From assembly GCA_963756115.1 (NCBI GenBank), contig CAVWMN010000002.1, positions 434,001 to 498,000 of the forward strand: 64,000 nt of DNA. The letters are read 5' to 3'. The translations under genes were made by a program, and so were the position numbers. The stretch is from JTS-RE37 sp963756115. Its GTDB lineage: Bacteria > Bacteroidota > Bacteroidia > Flavobacteriales > Flavobacteriaceae. A model generated the notes under the pieces. That model saw only the letters and a list, made by a program, of their open reading frames with translations. It ran no database searches and had not been told where the DNA came from. Below are positions 27,446 through 35,504 of the stretch, in pieces. The number at the start of each line of letters is the position of its first letter. The stretch's first letter is position 1.

Positions 27446-27463
27446 TTAAAAAAAATTGTTATC

Positions 27464-29137
27464 ATGAAAAAAATATTTAGAATAGTATGTATCGCAGCGG
27501 TTCTCGGAGCTTTTGTCCAGTCCTGCGAAACGACGGAACTGGATCTCAGGACCAATCCGAATGCGCTTTCAGCGGATCAGGGTAGTCCGGATTTCCTCTT
27601 GAATAACATCCAGCTGGATTTCGCCACAACAGTAGAGAGTTTTGGACGAACCGGTGCGGAACTATCCAGGATCGATTATATGTTTGGCCGATCCTACCGT
27701 GGAGCCTATACCCCATCCGGGTTTGACTCGGAATGGAGAAGGGGATATACAGAAATCAGGACCGATATTAAGGCCATGACACCCCTGGCAGAAGAAGCCA
27801 ATTTAAACTTTCATTTGGGGGTAGCTCAGTTCATAGAAGCCTATACCATGACCATGTTTGTAGATTTCTTCGGTGATATACCGTATAGCGAAGCTAACCT
27901 GGGATCTGAAAATTTCAACCCTTCGGTTGATCCGGGAGCAAGTGTATATGACGCAGCCTTCTCTTTACTGGATCAGGCCATAGCCAACTTCAATGCAACC
28001 AGCTCAGCACTCCCTGAAAATGATTTTTTCTATGATGGAGATGCTACCAAATGGGTGAAGGCGTGTAACACGCTTAAAATGAAGATGTATATGCAGACCA
28101 GGCTGGTAAACAGCGGTGCTGTTGCAAGTTTTAACACCATCGTAAGCAGCGGGAATTACATCACAGCTATCACTGATGACATGCAGTTCCAATGGGGAAG
28201 CAACGAAGTTCAGCCGGATACACGTCATCCACGGTACAACGGCGTAGATACTGATACGGGTACGTCTATCGGAAGTTATTCTTCTACCGGTGGAAACGAT
28301 TATATGTCTGATGATCAGATGAACTATATGAATGAAAATAATGACCCGAGGATCCGGTACTATTATTACCGTCAAAATGAGCAGACGCCAGGGGCTGAAG
28401 CGCCTCCGGCTCTGGAAACACTGCAATGTTCTTTGCAGGCTCCTCCTCCTCATTATGCGGGATACCCCTTCTGTTCGTTGCCTAACGGCTATTGGGGCCG
28501 GGATCATGGAAATAATGAAGGTACCCCTCCGGATGGCTTCTTACGAACCCTGGTAGGAGTATATCCTGCTGGTGGGAAATTCGATGACAGTTCTTTCGAG
28601 GGACAAGTAAATGGTGCAGGGGCCAAAGGAGCTGGAATTACGCCTATCCTGCTGGCTTCCACCGCCAATTTCCTGATTGCTGAAGCAGCTCTTGTAAGCG
28701 GTCAGACTGCTACAGCCAGAGCAGCCGTGCTTGCCGGCCTTGCGCAATCTGTTGCGAAAGTTACGGCCTTCGGAGCAATTGATACAAGTACTGACCAATC
28801 ACTGGCACCCACCGCAACAGATATCGCGGATCACAGCACTGCCATTGGGTCTGCATTTGATGCAGATGCAGCTGGTGGGTGGAATGTCCTGGGGAGGGAG
28901 TTCTTTACTGCCCTTTACGGAAATGGCATTGATGCTTACAACTTTTACAGGAGGACCGGGTATCCGGATAACTTGCAACCTAGCATAGAGCCTAATCCAG
29001 GCAACTTTGTCAGGTCGCTGTTCTATCCTGCCAATTTTGTAAATAACAATTCAGCTGTACAGCAAAAAGCTGAGGTTGATGTTCAGGTTTTTTGGGACAC
29101 GAACCCGGCTTCACCAGGATTTCCTACACCTAATTAA
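27464..29137 (+). CDS. SusD/RagB-family substrate-binding lipoprotein
   Basis: Surface lipoprotein that forms the lid over its SusC channel. 557 residues with a lipoprotein signal (MKKIFRIVCIAAVLGAFVQS then Cys21). After the Cys the sequence ELDLRTNPNALSADQGSPDF and LLNNIQLDF fits the SusD-like family 2 type (RagB-like, PF12771 as I recall), as does the C-terminal REFFTALYGNGIDAYNFYRR and FVRSLFYPANFVNNNSAVQQ. The TPR-like helices expected of SusD lie between (VAQFIEAYTMTMFVDFFGDI at ~118-137). It is in an operon with susC (18 nt) and the next lipoprotein (11 nt). Confidence 0.93.
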   Translation: MKKIFRIVCIAAVLGAFVQSCETTELDLRTNPNALSADQGSPDFLLNNIQLDFATTVESFGRTGAELSRIDYMFGRSYRGAYTPSGFDSEWRRGYTEIRTDIKAMTPLAEEANLNFHLGVAQFIEAYTMTMFVDFFGDIPYSEANLGSENFNPSVDPGASVYDAAFSLLDQAIANFNATSSALPENDFFYDGDATKWVKACNTLKMKMYMQTRLVNSGAVASFNTIVSSGNYITAITDDMQFQWGSNEVQPDTRHPRYNGVDTDTGTSIGSYSSTGGNDYMSDDQMNYMNENNDPRIRYYYYRQNEQTPGAEAPPALETLQCSLQAPPPHYAGYPFCSLPNGYWGRDHGNNEGTPPDGFLRTLVGVYPAGGKFDDSSFEGQVNGAGAKGAGITPILLASTANFLIAEAALVSGQTATARAAVLAGLAQSVAKVTAFGAIDTSTDQSLAPTATDIADHSTAIGSAFDADAAGGWNVLGREFFTALYGNGIDAYNFYRRTGYPDNLQPSIEPNPGNFVRSLFYPANFVNNNSAVQQKAEVDVQVFWDTNPASPGFPTPN

Positions 29138-29148
29138 AAAAAGATAAA

Positions 29149-30069
29149 ATGAAAAAAGTAATTAATAGTATAACAACGTGTTTTATCACAATGGCGCTGC
29201 TAATAGGGTGTTCCGTGGATAATAATACCATTGACGATGTTCTGGAGCAAGTACAAAAAGGTGCGATTCTCAGGGTCCTTAGCGTACAAGGTGATGTAAT
29301 AGATCTAAATGATCAGAATTCCACCTTTACAATTGACCTTGAATACCAGGACGGGGAAGAAAGTACGTTACTGGATCGTGTTGAATTTTCCCTTAATTTT
29401 ATTGACAATACGACCACCGGAGGAGATATTTCAAAAACTGCACCTCTGGCAACAGTGGCTAAGGGAGCTTTTGGGACCAGTCAATACGGTCTTCCATCGA
29501 CCTCTTTCAGCTTTACTTACGGGGAAGCTTTAACTGCCCTTGGGTTTTCTTCCGACCAGGTTGAAGGTGAAGACAGCCTTATTTTAACATGGCAGGTGTT
29601 TACCACAGATGGCCGTTCGTTCTCAGCCGCTAATGCCAATGGGAATATATCCGCTTTAGGTGGATATTACTCCAGTCCTTATTCCTATGTGACAGCTTTC
29701 AAATGTAGTCTTGATGACACTTCGGCAATATTCAATGGTAACTTTACAGTGACTTTTGATGCATGGGCAGATTATGCAGTAGGTGATCAGATACCGGTCG
29801 TACCGGATCCGGACGATCCGTTGAGTTTCAGGATCCTTTCTACCAATAATCCTTATATCGGAAATCCGACTACATCTTATATGAAGGTAACCGTTATCGA
29901 CAGTGATGGAAATGTTTCGGTAACTTCCAATGAATGCTTCGATTACGGCCCAGGTTTTTGTCTGGATGTAGTAGGAACAGGTGCTATCAATACGTGTACC
30001 GGTGATATTAATATCACTATCGATTTTGGCAGCTTCGTTGGAAATAATTTTAACCTCATTAAATCCTGA
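29149..30069 (+). CDS. Lipoprotein of unknown function, third gene of the SusCD operon
   Basis: 306 residues. A lipoprotein signal is clear (MKKVINSITTCFITMALLIG then Cys21). The rest is predicted secreted, rich in beta-prone Thr/Ser/Asp stretches, with four further Cys in the last third (AFKCSLDD, NECFDYG, FCLDVV, NTCTG) that could form disulfides. I recognise no domain. Position after susD and before a terminator suggests a surface-exposed accessory binding protein, by analogy with SusE/SusF-type third proteins. That role is inferred from context only. Confidence 0.85.
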   Translation: MKKVINSITTCFITMALLIGCSVDNNTIDDVLEQVQKGAILRVLSVQGDVIDLNDQNSTFTIDLEYQDGEESTLLDRVEFSLNFIDNTTTGGDISKTAPLATVAKGAFGTSQYGLPSTSFSFTYGEALTALGFSSDQVEGEDSLILTWQVFTTDGRSFSAANANGNISALGGYYSSPYSYVTAFKCSLDDTSAIFNGNFTVTFDAWADYAVGDQIPVVPDPDDPLSFRILSTNNPYIGNPTTSYMKVTVIDSDGNVSVTSNECFDYGPGFCLDVVGTGAINTCTGDINITIDFGSFVGNNFNLIKS

Positions 30070-30093
30070 TATAAAACTTATAATTTAATCATA

Positions 30094-30121
30094 AACACCC
30101 GCAAAAGCGGGTGTTTTTTTT
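30094..30121 (+). terminator. Rho-independent terminator of the SusCD operon
   Basis: A perfect 9-bp stem (30094-30102 with 30107-30115, loop AAAA) followed by a run of T. It lies 25 nt after the third gene of the operon. Confidence 0.92.
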
Positions 30122-30125
30122 ATTA

Positions 30126-30402
30126 TATAACTATCAGTTCAGATTCATTTAATATTCTTTTCCCATCATATTTCGGTGTTCGTGGAAAGGGCATTAGCCA
30201 CTGCTCCTTACTATGGATGCCCATCTAGTTTATGCATCTAGTTTGCATTGCTGAGTGTGGTTTCAGTGAAGGTCAGTATGGAACCCGGAGGGGGCATCAA
30301 TCACTTTGGAAGGTGGCACAGATTTGTCGCCCCCCGTTACCCTAATTTTTATAGCATTATGATATAAAAAACAGTCTTCCCGATCGGGACGGCTGTTTTT
30401 TT
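30126..30402. other. Non-coding stretch with its own hairpin, possible ncRNA or leader
   Basis: About 280 nt between the SusCD terminator and the next gene promoter contain no useful ORF. A 10-nt direct repeat catctagttt occurs at 30222-30231 and 30235-30244, with G-rich (30287-30295) and C-rich (30330-30336) blocks that could pair. The stretch ends with a separate terminator-like hairpin. This could be a small RNA gene transcribed on the plus strand or the remnant of a lost gene. I cannot name a known RNA family. Confidence 0.3.
30366..30402 (+). terminator. Terminator-like hairpin between the SusCD operon and the sulfotransferase-like gene
   Basis: ACAGTC (30371-30376) pairs with GGCTGT (30391-30396), extended by an inner CCCG/CGGG stem with one T-C mismatch. 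It is flanked by an A-run before and a T-run after, so it could act in both directions. No ORF ends just before it, which is why a separate transcript is suspected. Confidence 0.6.
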
Positions 30403-30415
30403 AATTTATGTCCGG

Positions 30416-30423
30416 TATTTTTG
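30416..30423 (+). promoter_or_regulatory. Putative -7 box for the arylsulfotransferase-like gene
   Basis: TATTTTTG matches TAnnTTTG and lies 25 nt before the start codon at 30449. The -33 region falls in the T-run of the preceding hairpin, with no TTG. Confidence 0.4.
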
Positions 30424-30448
30424 CCACATCCACCTAACAGCACAAAAA

Positions 30449-31921
30449 ATGAGGAAGCTCAATTTTACAAGGTCTTGGATCCTATACATTGTAGTGGTAC
30501 TGGGGGGATGTGCCAAAGATGATCCCGGCACTGCCATCCCTTCGGATACGGAAAAAGAAACAGCCATTGAGATCCCGGCATCGAATACGGTAGGGGCTTT
30601 GTTGCTCGACAGGGAAAAGGCAGCTATTGGCTACACGCTTTTCACCATCCATACAAATACCTACCTGGTCAATAATTGCGGGCAGGTTATCAACACCTGG
30701 ACCAGTGATTATACAGAAGGGAAAGCAGTTTACTTGCTGGAAGATGGCTCCATCCTCCGTGGCGGGGTCCTGGAAAATTCGGAAGTCCCATATCCGGGGG
30801 GCGGCGGCATCGTGGAAAAGATCAGCTGGGACAACCAGGTTCTTTGGTCCTACACCTATTCAACTTCCAAAGTAAACCTTCACCATGACATTTACCCAAT
30901 GCCCAATGGCAATGTATTGATGTTGGCTGCAGATAAGAAAACAGAAGCCGAAGCCATTCAGGCCGGAAGGGATCCTGCCAACATCATAGAAGGTGTGCTG
31001 TATAATGAACAAATATTCGAGGTTAAACCCGTAGGGGCTACCGGGGGGGATATCGTTTGGGAATGGAACTACTGGGACCATTTGATACAGGACATCGACC
31101 CGACAAAAGATAATTACGGGGTACTAGCGGAACATCCTGAATTGATGGATATCAACTATCTAAGCGAACCCACCAACGGTGATGCCGACTGGCTGCACAT
31201 CAATTCCCTGCAGTATAACCCGGTCCTGGACCAGATCCTTATCAGTTGCAATGGTATCAATGAAATCCACATCATTGACCATAGCACAACTACCGAAGAG
31301 GCCCGGACCAATACCGGCGGCCTGCGGGGAAAAGGCGGAACGCTCCTGTATCGATGGGGTAACCCCGAAGCCTATGGTCAGGGAAACCTTGCGGATACCA
31401 AACTGTTCCGGCAGCATTATCCTGTCTGGATCCCCCCCTCCTACCCGGATGGCGGAAAGATCATGCTCTTTAACAACGGAAACAGCAGGCCAGAAGGGGC
31501 TTATTCCTCAATCGATATTATTGAACCACCTGTAACAGGGCCAGGTGAATACATTGAGCCGGTCACCGGCCCCTATGGGCCTTCAGATGTGAGTTGGACA
31601 TATACCCATCCCCAGGACCCCACCTTATTCTATTCCCGGATACTCTCCAGCGGGCAGCGGCTCGCCAATGGCAATACGCTTATTTGTGAGGGGTTGCTGG
31701 GACATTTTTTTGAAATTGATGGGGATGAGCAAATTGTCTGGCAATATAAAAACCCGGTAAAAACAACCGGGGAAATCATGGCACAGGGTGATGCGCCGGA
31801 GGGTAACCTCACGTTCAGGGCCATCAAATATCCAAGGTCCTATCCCGGCTTTTCAGGGAAGGACCTCTTACCATCCAGCCCGATAGAAACCGATTTTAAT
31901 ATTGGAAATTGTGAAGATTAG
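30449..31921 (+). CDS. Arylsulfotransferase (ASST)-like lipoprotein
   Basis: Probable PAPS-independent aryl sulfate sulfotransferase-type beta-propeller, exported and lipid-anchored (MRKLNFTRSWILYIVVVLGG then Cys21). 490 residues. Visible family features: LVNNCGQVINTWTSD near the N-terminus, repeated propeller strands such as NGNVLMLAADKK, VWEWNYWDHLIQD and LLYRWGNPEAYGQG, and candidate active-site histidines in LHHDIYPMPNGN (~residue 145), DWLHINSLQ (~249) and FRQHYPVW (~324). In characterised ASST enzymes a His forms the sulfo-intermediate, and these positions fit in order, but activity is not proven. It is monocistronic by context, between a hairpin and an independent promoter. Confidence 0.8.
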   Translation: MRKLNFTRSWILYIVVVLGGCAKDDPGTAIPSDTEKETAIEIPASNTVGALLLDREKAAIGYTLFTIHTNTYLVNNCGQVINTWTSDYTEGKAVYLLEDGSILRGGVLENSEVPYPGGGGIVEKISWDNQVLWSYTYSTSKVNLHHDIYPMPNGNVLMLAADKKTEAEAIQAGRDPANIIEGVLYNEQIFEVKPVGATGGDIVWEWNYWDHLIQDIDPTKDNYGVLAEHPELMDINYLSEPTNGDADWLHINSLQYNPVLDQILISCNGINEIHIIDHSTTTEEARTNTGGLRGKGGTLLYRWGNPEAYGQGNLADTKLFRQHYPVWIPPSYPDGGKIMLFNNGNSRPEGAYSSIDIIEPPVTGPGEYIEPVTGPYGPSDVSWTYTHPQDPTLFYSRILSSGQRLANGNTLICEGLLGHFFEIDGDEQIVWQYKNPVKTTGEIMAQGDAPEGNLTFRAIKYPRSYPGFSGKDLLPSSPIETDFNIGNCED

Positions 31922-31929
31922 CGAAAATC

Positions 31930-31961
31930 TTGCAGGGAATAATTTATTCCTTTTATCTTTA
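31930..31961 (+). promoter_or_regulatory. Promoter of the first tandem secreted protein
   Basis: TTG (31930-31932), 21-nt spacer, TATCTTTA (31954-31961): a near-consensus Bacteroidota promoter 30 nt upstream of the ATG at 31992. Confidence 0.55.
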
Positions 31962-31991
31962 CCGCCTTTTAGTAGCTAATTTATACAGCAT

Positions 31992-32714
31992 ATGAAAATA
32001 ATCGCCGGCATCTTACTATGCCTGATTGTATCCCAACATACAGTTGCACAACGCTCGGCTAACCTGGAATCATTTGGGGGAACCGGCGCTGTAGGAATGG
32101 CATTTGCCCAAATGAGGCACAAGAAAGGGATCAACAGTGATCTGCCAACGGTTGGTTCCATCTATCTCGAAGATGCTTTCGCTCCCTGTACCATATTCTA
32201 TAATGAAGAATTAGTCGGTAATTTCTTTTACAGGCACAACGCCTACAATGATGAAATCGAGATCAAGGATACCCATTTGGCAGAAGAAGCAGAAAGTTCG
32301 TTGGCGACGCTTAAGGAACTACGCCTTATAGACCAAAAGGCAAACAAAGAATTATCCCTGAACCTGTACCGGAACAAGGATGGGGAAGTGCGCAATGGTT
32401 ATTTATATACCCTTAGCAAGGGAAAAAATTATATCCTCTATTTTAAAAACAATGTAAAATTTACCGAAGGTACACACCCGGTAAGTTCCATGGTTCGGCC
32501 AACCCCTAACAAATTTACCCACTTTACGGAATATTACTTTAAAACCAGCGATGGTAAAATAGCTGAATTCCTGTCTCCAAAAAAAGGTGATTTCCTGGAA
32601 GGGGTCGTCAAGGACCTGCGGGAGCAGGTTAAAAAATATCTAAAAGAGGAGAAGATCAACCTTAAAAGGGAAACGGACCTTGTTACCTTGTTCGGCTATC
32701 TGAATTCCATTTGA
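31992..32714 (+). CDS. Secreted protein of unknown family, paralogue 1
   Basis: 240 residues with an export signal (MKIIAGILLCLIVSQHTVAQ, no lipobox). I do not recognise a named domain. The sequence is clearly related to the next gene: both share NFFYRHNAYNDEIEIKD (here at ~75-91), an R-NGYL step, VKFTEGTHPVSSMVRPTPNK FTH in the second half (VRPTPNKFTH), and a C-terminal K-rich helix ending in a leucine-rich LVTLFGYLNS-like stretch. It is probably periplasmic or secreted. It has its own promoter. The pair lies between the sulfotransferase-like gene and rlmB with no functional link visible. Confidence 0.85.
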   Translation: MKIIAGILLCLIVSQHTVAQRSANLESFGGTGAVGMAFAQMRHKKGINSDLPTVGSIYLEDAFAPCTIFYNEELVGNFFYRHNAYNDEIEIKDTHLAEEAESSLATLKELRLIDQKANKELSLNLYRNKDGEVRNGYLYTLSKGKNYILYFKNNVKFTEGTHPVSSMVRPTPNKFTHFTEYYFKTSDGKIAEFLSPKKGDFLEGVVKDLREQVKKYLKEEKINLKRETDLVTLFGYLNSI

Positions 32715-32777
32715 TCCACTTAAAAATAGAACCAATATCCTCATTTTTCTGATCCCGGAAATTGTGGGACACCTTTT

Positions 32778-32807
32778 TTGCGGCTAGCATAATTTTCTTT
32801 ATCTTGA
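32778..32807 (+). promoter_or_regulatory. Promoter of the second tandem secreted protein
   Basis: TTG (32778-32780), 19-nt spacer, TATCTTGA (32800-32807): close to the Bacteroidota consensus. It lies upstream of the ATG at 32828 and downstream of an earlier in-frame ATG at 32762, which supports the later start. Confidence 0.5.
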
Positions 32808-32827
32808 ATACCTCTAAGGCTAATTCA

Positions 32828-33646
32828 ATGATTCTCACCAACAATAAGTCCAAAAAATGTTTGGGTTTCCTGTCATTTGTGGCCCTGCTCACAACACTGG
32901 CTCCTGCCCTTGCCCAGAATACGATCAATTACAATTCACAGCCGGTTCCAGTTTCGAATGACGGATTATTTGCCCTTCCCAATTATGCCATGCAGCGTAA
33001 CCCTGCAATGGACCAGCTCTTTTCCAATATCCGCAACCATGAAGGAAAGGTAGATTGGGTAAACGCAGTGGGGTCACCCTATATGAGCGAAGGTTTCCTG
33101 CCCTGCAAAATCTATGTAGGAGAAGAGTTTGCCGGGAATTTTTATTACCGCCACAACGCGTATAACGATGAGATAGAGATCAAGGATTATCCCGGGGATC
33201 CAGAAAAAATGTCCCTCCATACCGATAAGCGGTTCCGGCTGGTTGCAGGCGATACCGAATTAAGTCTGAAAACGCTCGTCACTGAAAACGGCAGTTACCG
33301 CAACGGTTATTTAAACCTAATCAGCAGCGGAGACAGGTTCAAACTCTATACCCGGACCAAGGTCAAGTTTACAGAAGCTACCCAACCAGTGAATTCGCTT
33401 GTACGGCCTACTCCCGATAAATTCACGCACTACGTCCATTACTATTTTGCAGACAGCACAAAAGACCTGGAGGTAGCCTATTACCTGGAGGACAGGAAAA
33501 AGAAGGTTATCAGCTCATTCGATAAAAATATAGCCCCTGAACTGAAAGATTTTATCAAGGAACATAAGCTCAATGTTAAAAGACAGGAAGACCTGATCCT
33601 GCTTTTCGATTTCCTGAATACCCTGCAAACACCCTTAACTCAATAA
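32828..33646 (+). CDS. Secreted protein of unknown family, paralogue 2
   Basis: 272 residues from the chosen start, with a signal peptide MILTNNKSKKCLGFLSFVAL and cleavage after ALAQ. An upstream ATG (32762) lies before the promoter and is not used. It shares with the previous gene the block NFYYRHNAYNDEIEIKD, YRNGYLNL, VKFTEATQPVNSLVRP and TPDKFTHY, plus the C-terminal KEHKLNVKRQEDLILLFDFL helix. No known domain is recognised. The two genes look like a tandem duplication that has diverged considerably. Separate promoters suggest the copies may be regulated differently. Confidence 0.85.
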   Translation: MILTNNKSKKCLGFLSFVALLTTLAPALAQNTINYNSQPVPVSNDGLFALPNYAMQRNPAMDQLFSNIRNHEGKVDWVNAVGSPYMSEGFLPCKIYVGEEFAGNFYYRHNAYNDEIEIKDYPGDPEKMSLHTDKRFRLVAGDTELSLKTLVTENGSYRNGYLNLISSGDRFKLYTRTKVKFTEATQPVNSLVRPTPDKFTHYVHYYFADSTKDLEVAYYLEDRKKKVISSFDKNIAPELKDFIKEHKLNVKRQEDLILLFDFLNTLQTPLTQ

Positions 33647-33817
33647 GACGTGCAGTAGCATACCGAACTCATTTCCTTCCCGCAGAAAACAAGGGGTTTC
33701 CCTGTAAATTTACACTGAAAGATGACCCGAATTCGGATTTGGCACGCACCCATAAAAGATCAGGGGCCAACTGAATTGTTTTAAATTCTCCGCTACTTCG
33801 AGGGTTTGGTTTTTATG

Positions 33818-33825
33818 TATCTTTG
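33818..33825 (+). promoter_or_regulatory. Putative -7 box for rlmB
   Basis: TATCTTTG matches TAnnTTTG exactly and ends 4 nt before the ATG at 33830, implying a very short or absent leader. Earlier in-frame ATGs (33806 and 33815) would lie upstream of the transcript start. Confidence 0.45.
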
Positions 33826-33829
33826 GGGA

Positions 33830-34585
33830 ATGGAAAAAACGACCCAGGTCTATGGAATCAGAGCGGTGATGGAGGCTATACATGCCAACGAGCCTATTGA
33901 TAAGGTCTTCCTCCAAAAAGGCCTGAAGGGGGATCTTTCCAAATCATTGGAAGCCCTTATCCGGAAAAACAATATCAACAGTTCCTATGTTCCGATTGAA
34001 AAACTGAACCGGTTGACCAACAGTAACCATCAGGGGGTGGTTGCCACTATTTCCCCCATTGTATTCCATGATTTTGAAACACTTGTGGAACAGGTGATCG
34101 CAATCAGGGAAACTCCCTTGTTCCTGCTTTTAGACCAACTTTCAGATGTCCGTAATTTCGGTGCTATTATCCGGACGGCCGAATGTACCGGGGTGGATGG
34201 GATCATTATACAGAAAAAAGGAGCAGCCCCCGTTACTGCTGATACGATCAAAACATCTGCCGGAGCAGCGTTTAAGGTTCCCATAGCCCGGATAGACCAT
34301 CTGAAGGACGCCGTTTTTTATCTGCAGGCATCCGGGATCCAAATCCTGGCCGCAACCGAAAAGACCCATACCACCCTTTACGAGGTACCGTTGAATAAAC
34401 CGCTGGCCATTATCATGGGATCCGAAGATAAGGGGATCTCCCCTTCCATTCTGAAATTGGCCGATCATAGTGCGAAACTTCCCATTCTGGGCGAGATAGA
34501 ATCCCTGAACGTTTCAGTGGCCTGCGGGGTTTTTCTGTATGAAGTTGTTCGCCAGCGCAGCAGCGAGGGTAAGCCGGGACTTTAA
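33830..34585 (+). CDS. rlmB: 23S rRNA (guanosine-2'-O-)-methyltransferase RlmB-like (SpoU/TrmH family)
   Basis: Transfers a methyl group from SAM to a ribose 2'-OH in 23S rRNA, using the trefoil-knot SPOUT fold. 251 residues from MEKTTQVYGIRAVMEAIHAN. The N-terminal substrate-binding domain (~1-85) is followed by SPOUT motifs 1-3: RNFGAIIRTAECTGVDGIII (~105-124), IIMGSEDKGISP (~195-206) and SLNVSVACGVFLYEVVRQR (~225-243). The start is set by the -7 box at 33818-33825. The target nucleotide could be G2251 as in RlmB; the TrmH-family substrate cannot be fixed from sequence alone. Confidence 0.9.
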   Translation: MEKTTQVYGIRAVMEAIHANEPIDKVFLQKGLKGDLSKSLEALIRKNNINSSYVPIEKLNRLTNSNHQGVVATISPIVFHDFETLVEQVIAIRETPLFLLLDQLSDVRNFGAIIRTAECTGVDGIIIQKKGAAPVTADTIKTSAGAAFKVPIARIDHLKDAVFYLQASGIQILAATEKTHTTLYEVPLNKPLAIIMGSEDKGISPSILKLADHSAKLPILGEIESLNVSVACGVFLYEVVRQRSSEGKPGL

Positions 34586-34656
34586 TTTCAGGAGGAAGGC
34601 CGTTTCGGCGTGTTCAATCGTACCGTTCACCTTGGGATATGGCAAACATACCGGGC

Positions 34657-35412
34657 TTATAGTTCGTTATCCTGCTCTTTTGGATCCTTATTTTCCTTGA
34701 AATGATACCGATATTTAATGGGGTCTCCTCCATCTTCCGGTATCTCATTATGGTGTTCTATAAAGTTCCCGTCTTTATCGAAATGCTTCAGGAATTCATC
34801 TTCTTCTTCATTGAAATCTTCCTTTTCCCATGCATACTTACGTATTTCAGGTATATGGGCCTTTAGGACCAGGGCGAGGAACAGCCCCGTAAGGAATCCT
34901 CCCAAATGCCCCTCCCAGGAAATCTCATCCTTTACGGGAAAGATATACCATAACAGGCTGCCATAGATAAACACCACTATCAGGGATAATGCCACCAGTC
35001 GGTAATGTCTGCTGATAACCCCTTTGAAAAATATAAAACTGGCCAACAGGTAAATGGCACCGCTGGCCCCGATATGATAGGACGGCCTGCCAATGGTCCA
35101 GGCGATCAGGCCAGAGATAAGCATGCCCCATAGCAATACCTTAAAAGCAATGCTGCGGTAAAAAAAGAAAAGGGAAGCGGTCAAAATGGCTAAGGGGATG
35201 GTGTTATTATAGAGATGCTCAATAGATCCATGGATAAACGGACTCAATAAAATCCCTTTCAAACCGGACAATTTCCTGGGATAAATGCCGAGATCGTTTA
35301 AGTTCACATGAAATCGAACCTCCACCCAGAAGACGGTCCAGATCAGCAGTACAGCAACCATTGGGGCTATGACTACGCTATTGGAAAACTTAAAATAATG
35401 TTCTTCAGACAT
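34657..35412 (-). CDS. Rhomboid-family intramembrane serine protease
   Basis: Membrane protease that cleaves transmembrane substrates. 251 residues with about six predicted membrane segments. The Ser is in HIGASGAIYLL (G-A-S-G, ~residue 118) and the His in SWEGHLGGFLTGL (~169), the catalytic dyad of rhomboids; HGSIEHLYNNTIPL (~61-74) is the oxyanion-region motif with the family HxxxN-like pattern. After the last segment there is a ~65-residue hydrophilic, acidic C-terminal tail (EDFNEEEDEFLKHFDKDGNF), which is unusual only in length. It lies between rlmB (convergent, 71 nt) and divergent rarA. Confidence 0.92.
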   Translation of the reverse strand: MSEEHYFKFSNSVVIAPMVAVLLIWTVFWVEVRFHVNLNDLGIYPRKLSGLKGILLSPFIHGSIEHLYNNTIPLAILTASLFFFYRSIAFKVLLWGMLISGLIAWTIGRPSYHIGASGAIYLLASFIFFKGVISRHYRLVALSLIVVFIYGSLLWYIFPVKDEISWEGHLGGFLTGLFLALVLKAHIPEIRKYAWEKEDFNEEEDEFLKHFDKDGNFIEHHNEIPEDGGDPIKYRYHFKENKDPKEQDNEL

Positions 35413-35504
35413 GAGGTGTATGTAATGCAGCGTACTTCAATTAAACGGCCAGAAATCCAAAACCTGATAAATTGTCATCTATTAAATTTACTACTTTTAT
35501 GCCC

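Noticed and set aside
30222..30244. CRISPR-like repeat from the two catctagttt copies
   Set aside because: Only two 10-nt copies, with 3 nt between them and no further units; too short and too few for a CRISPR array.
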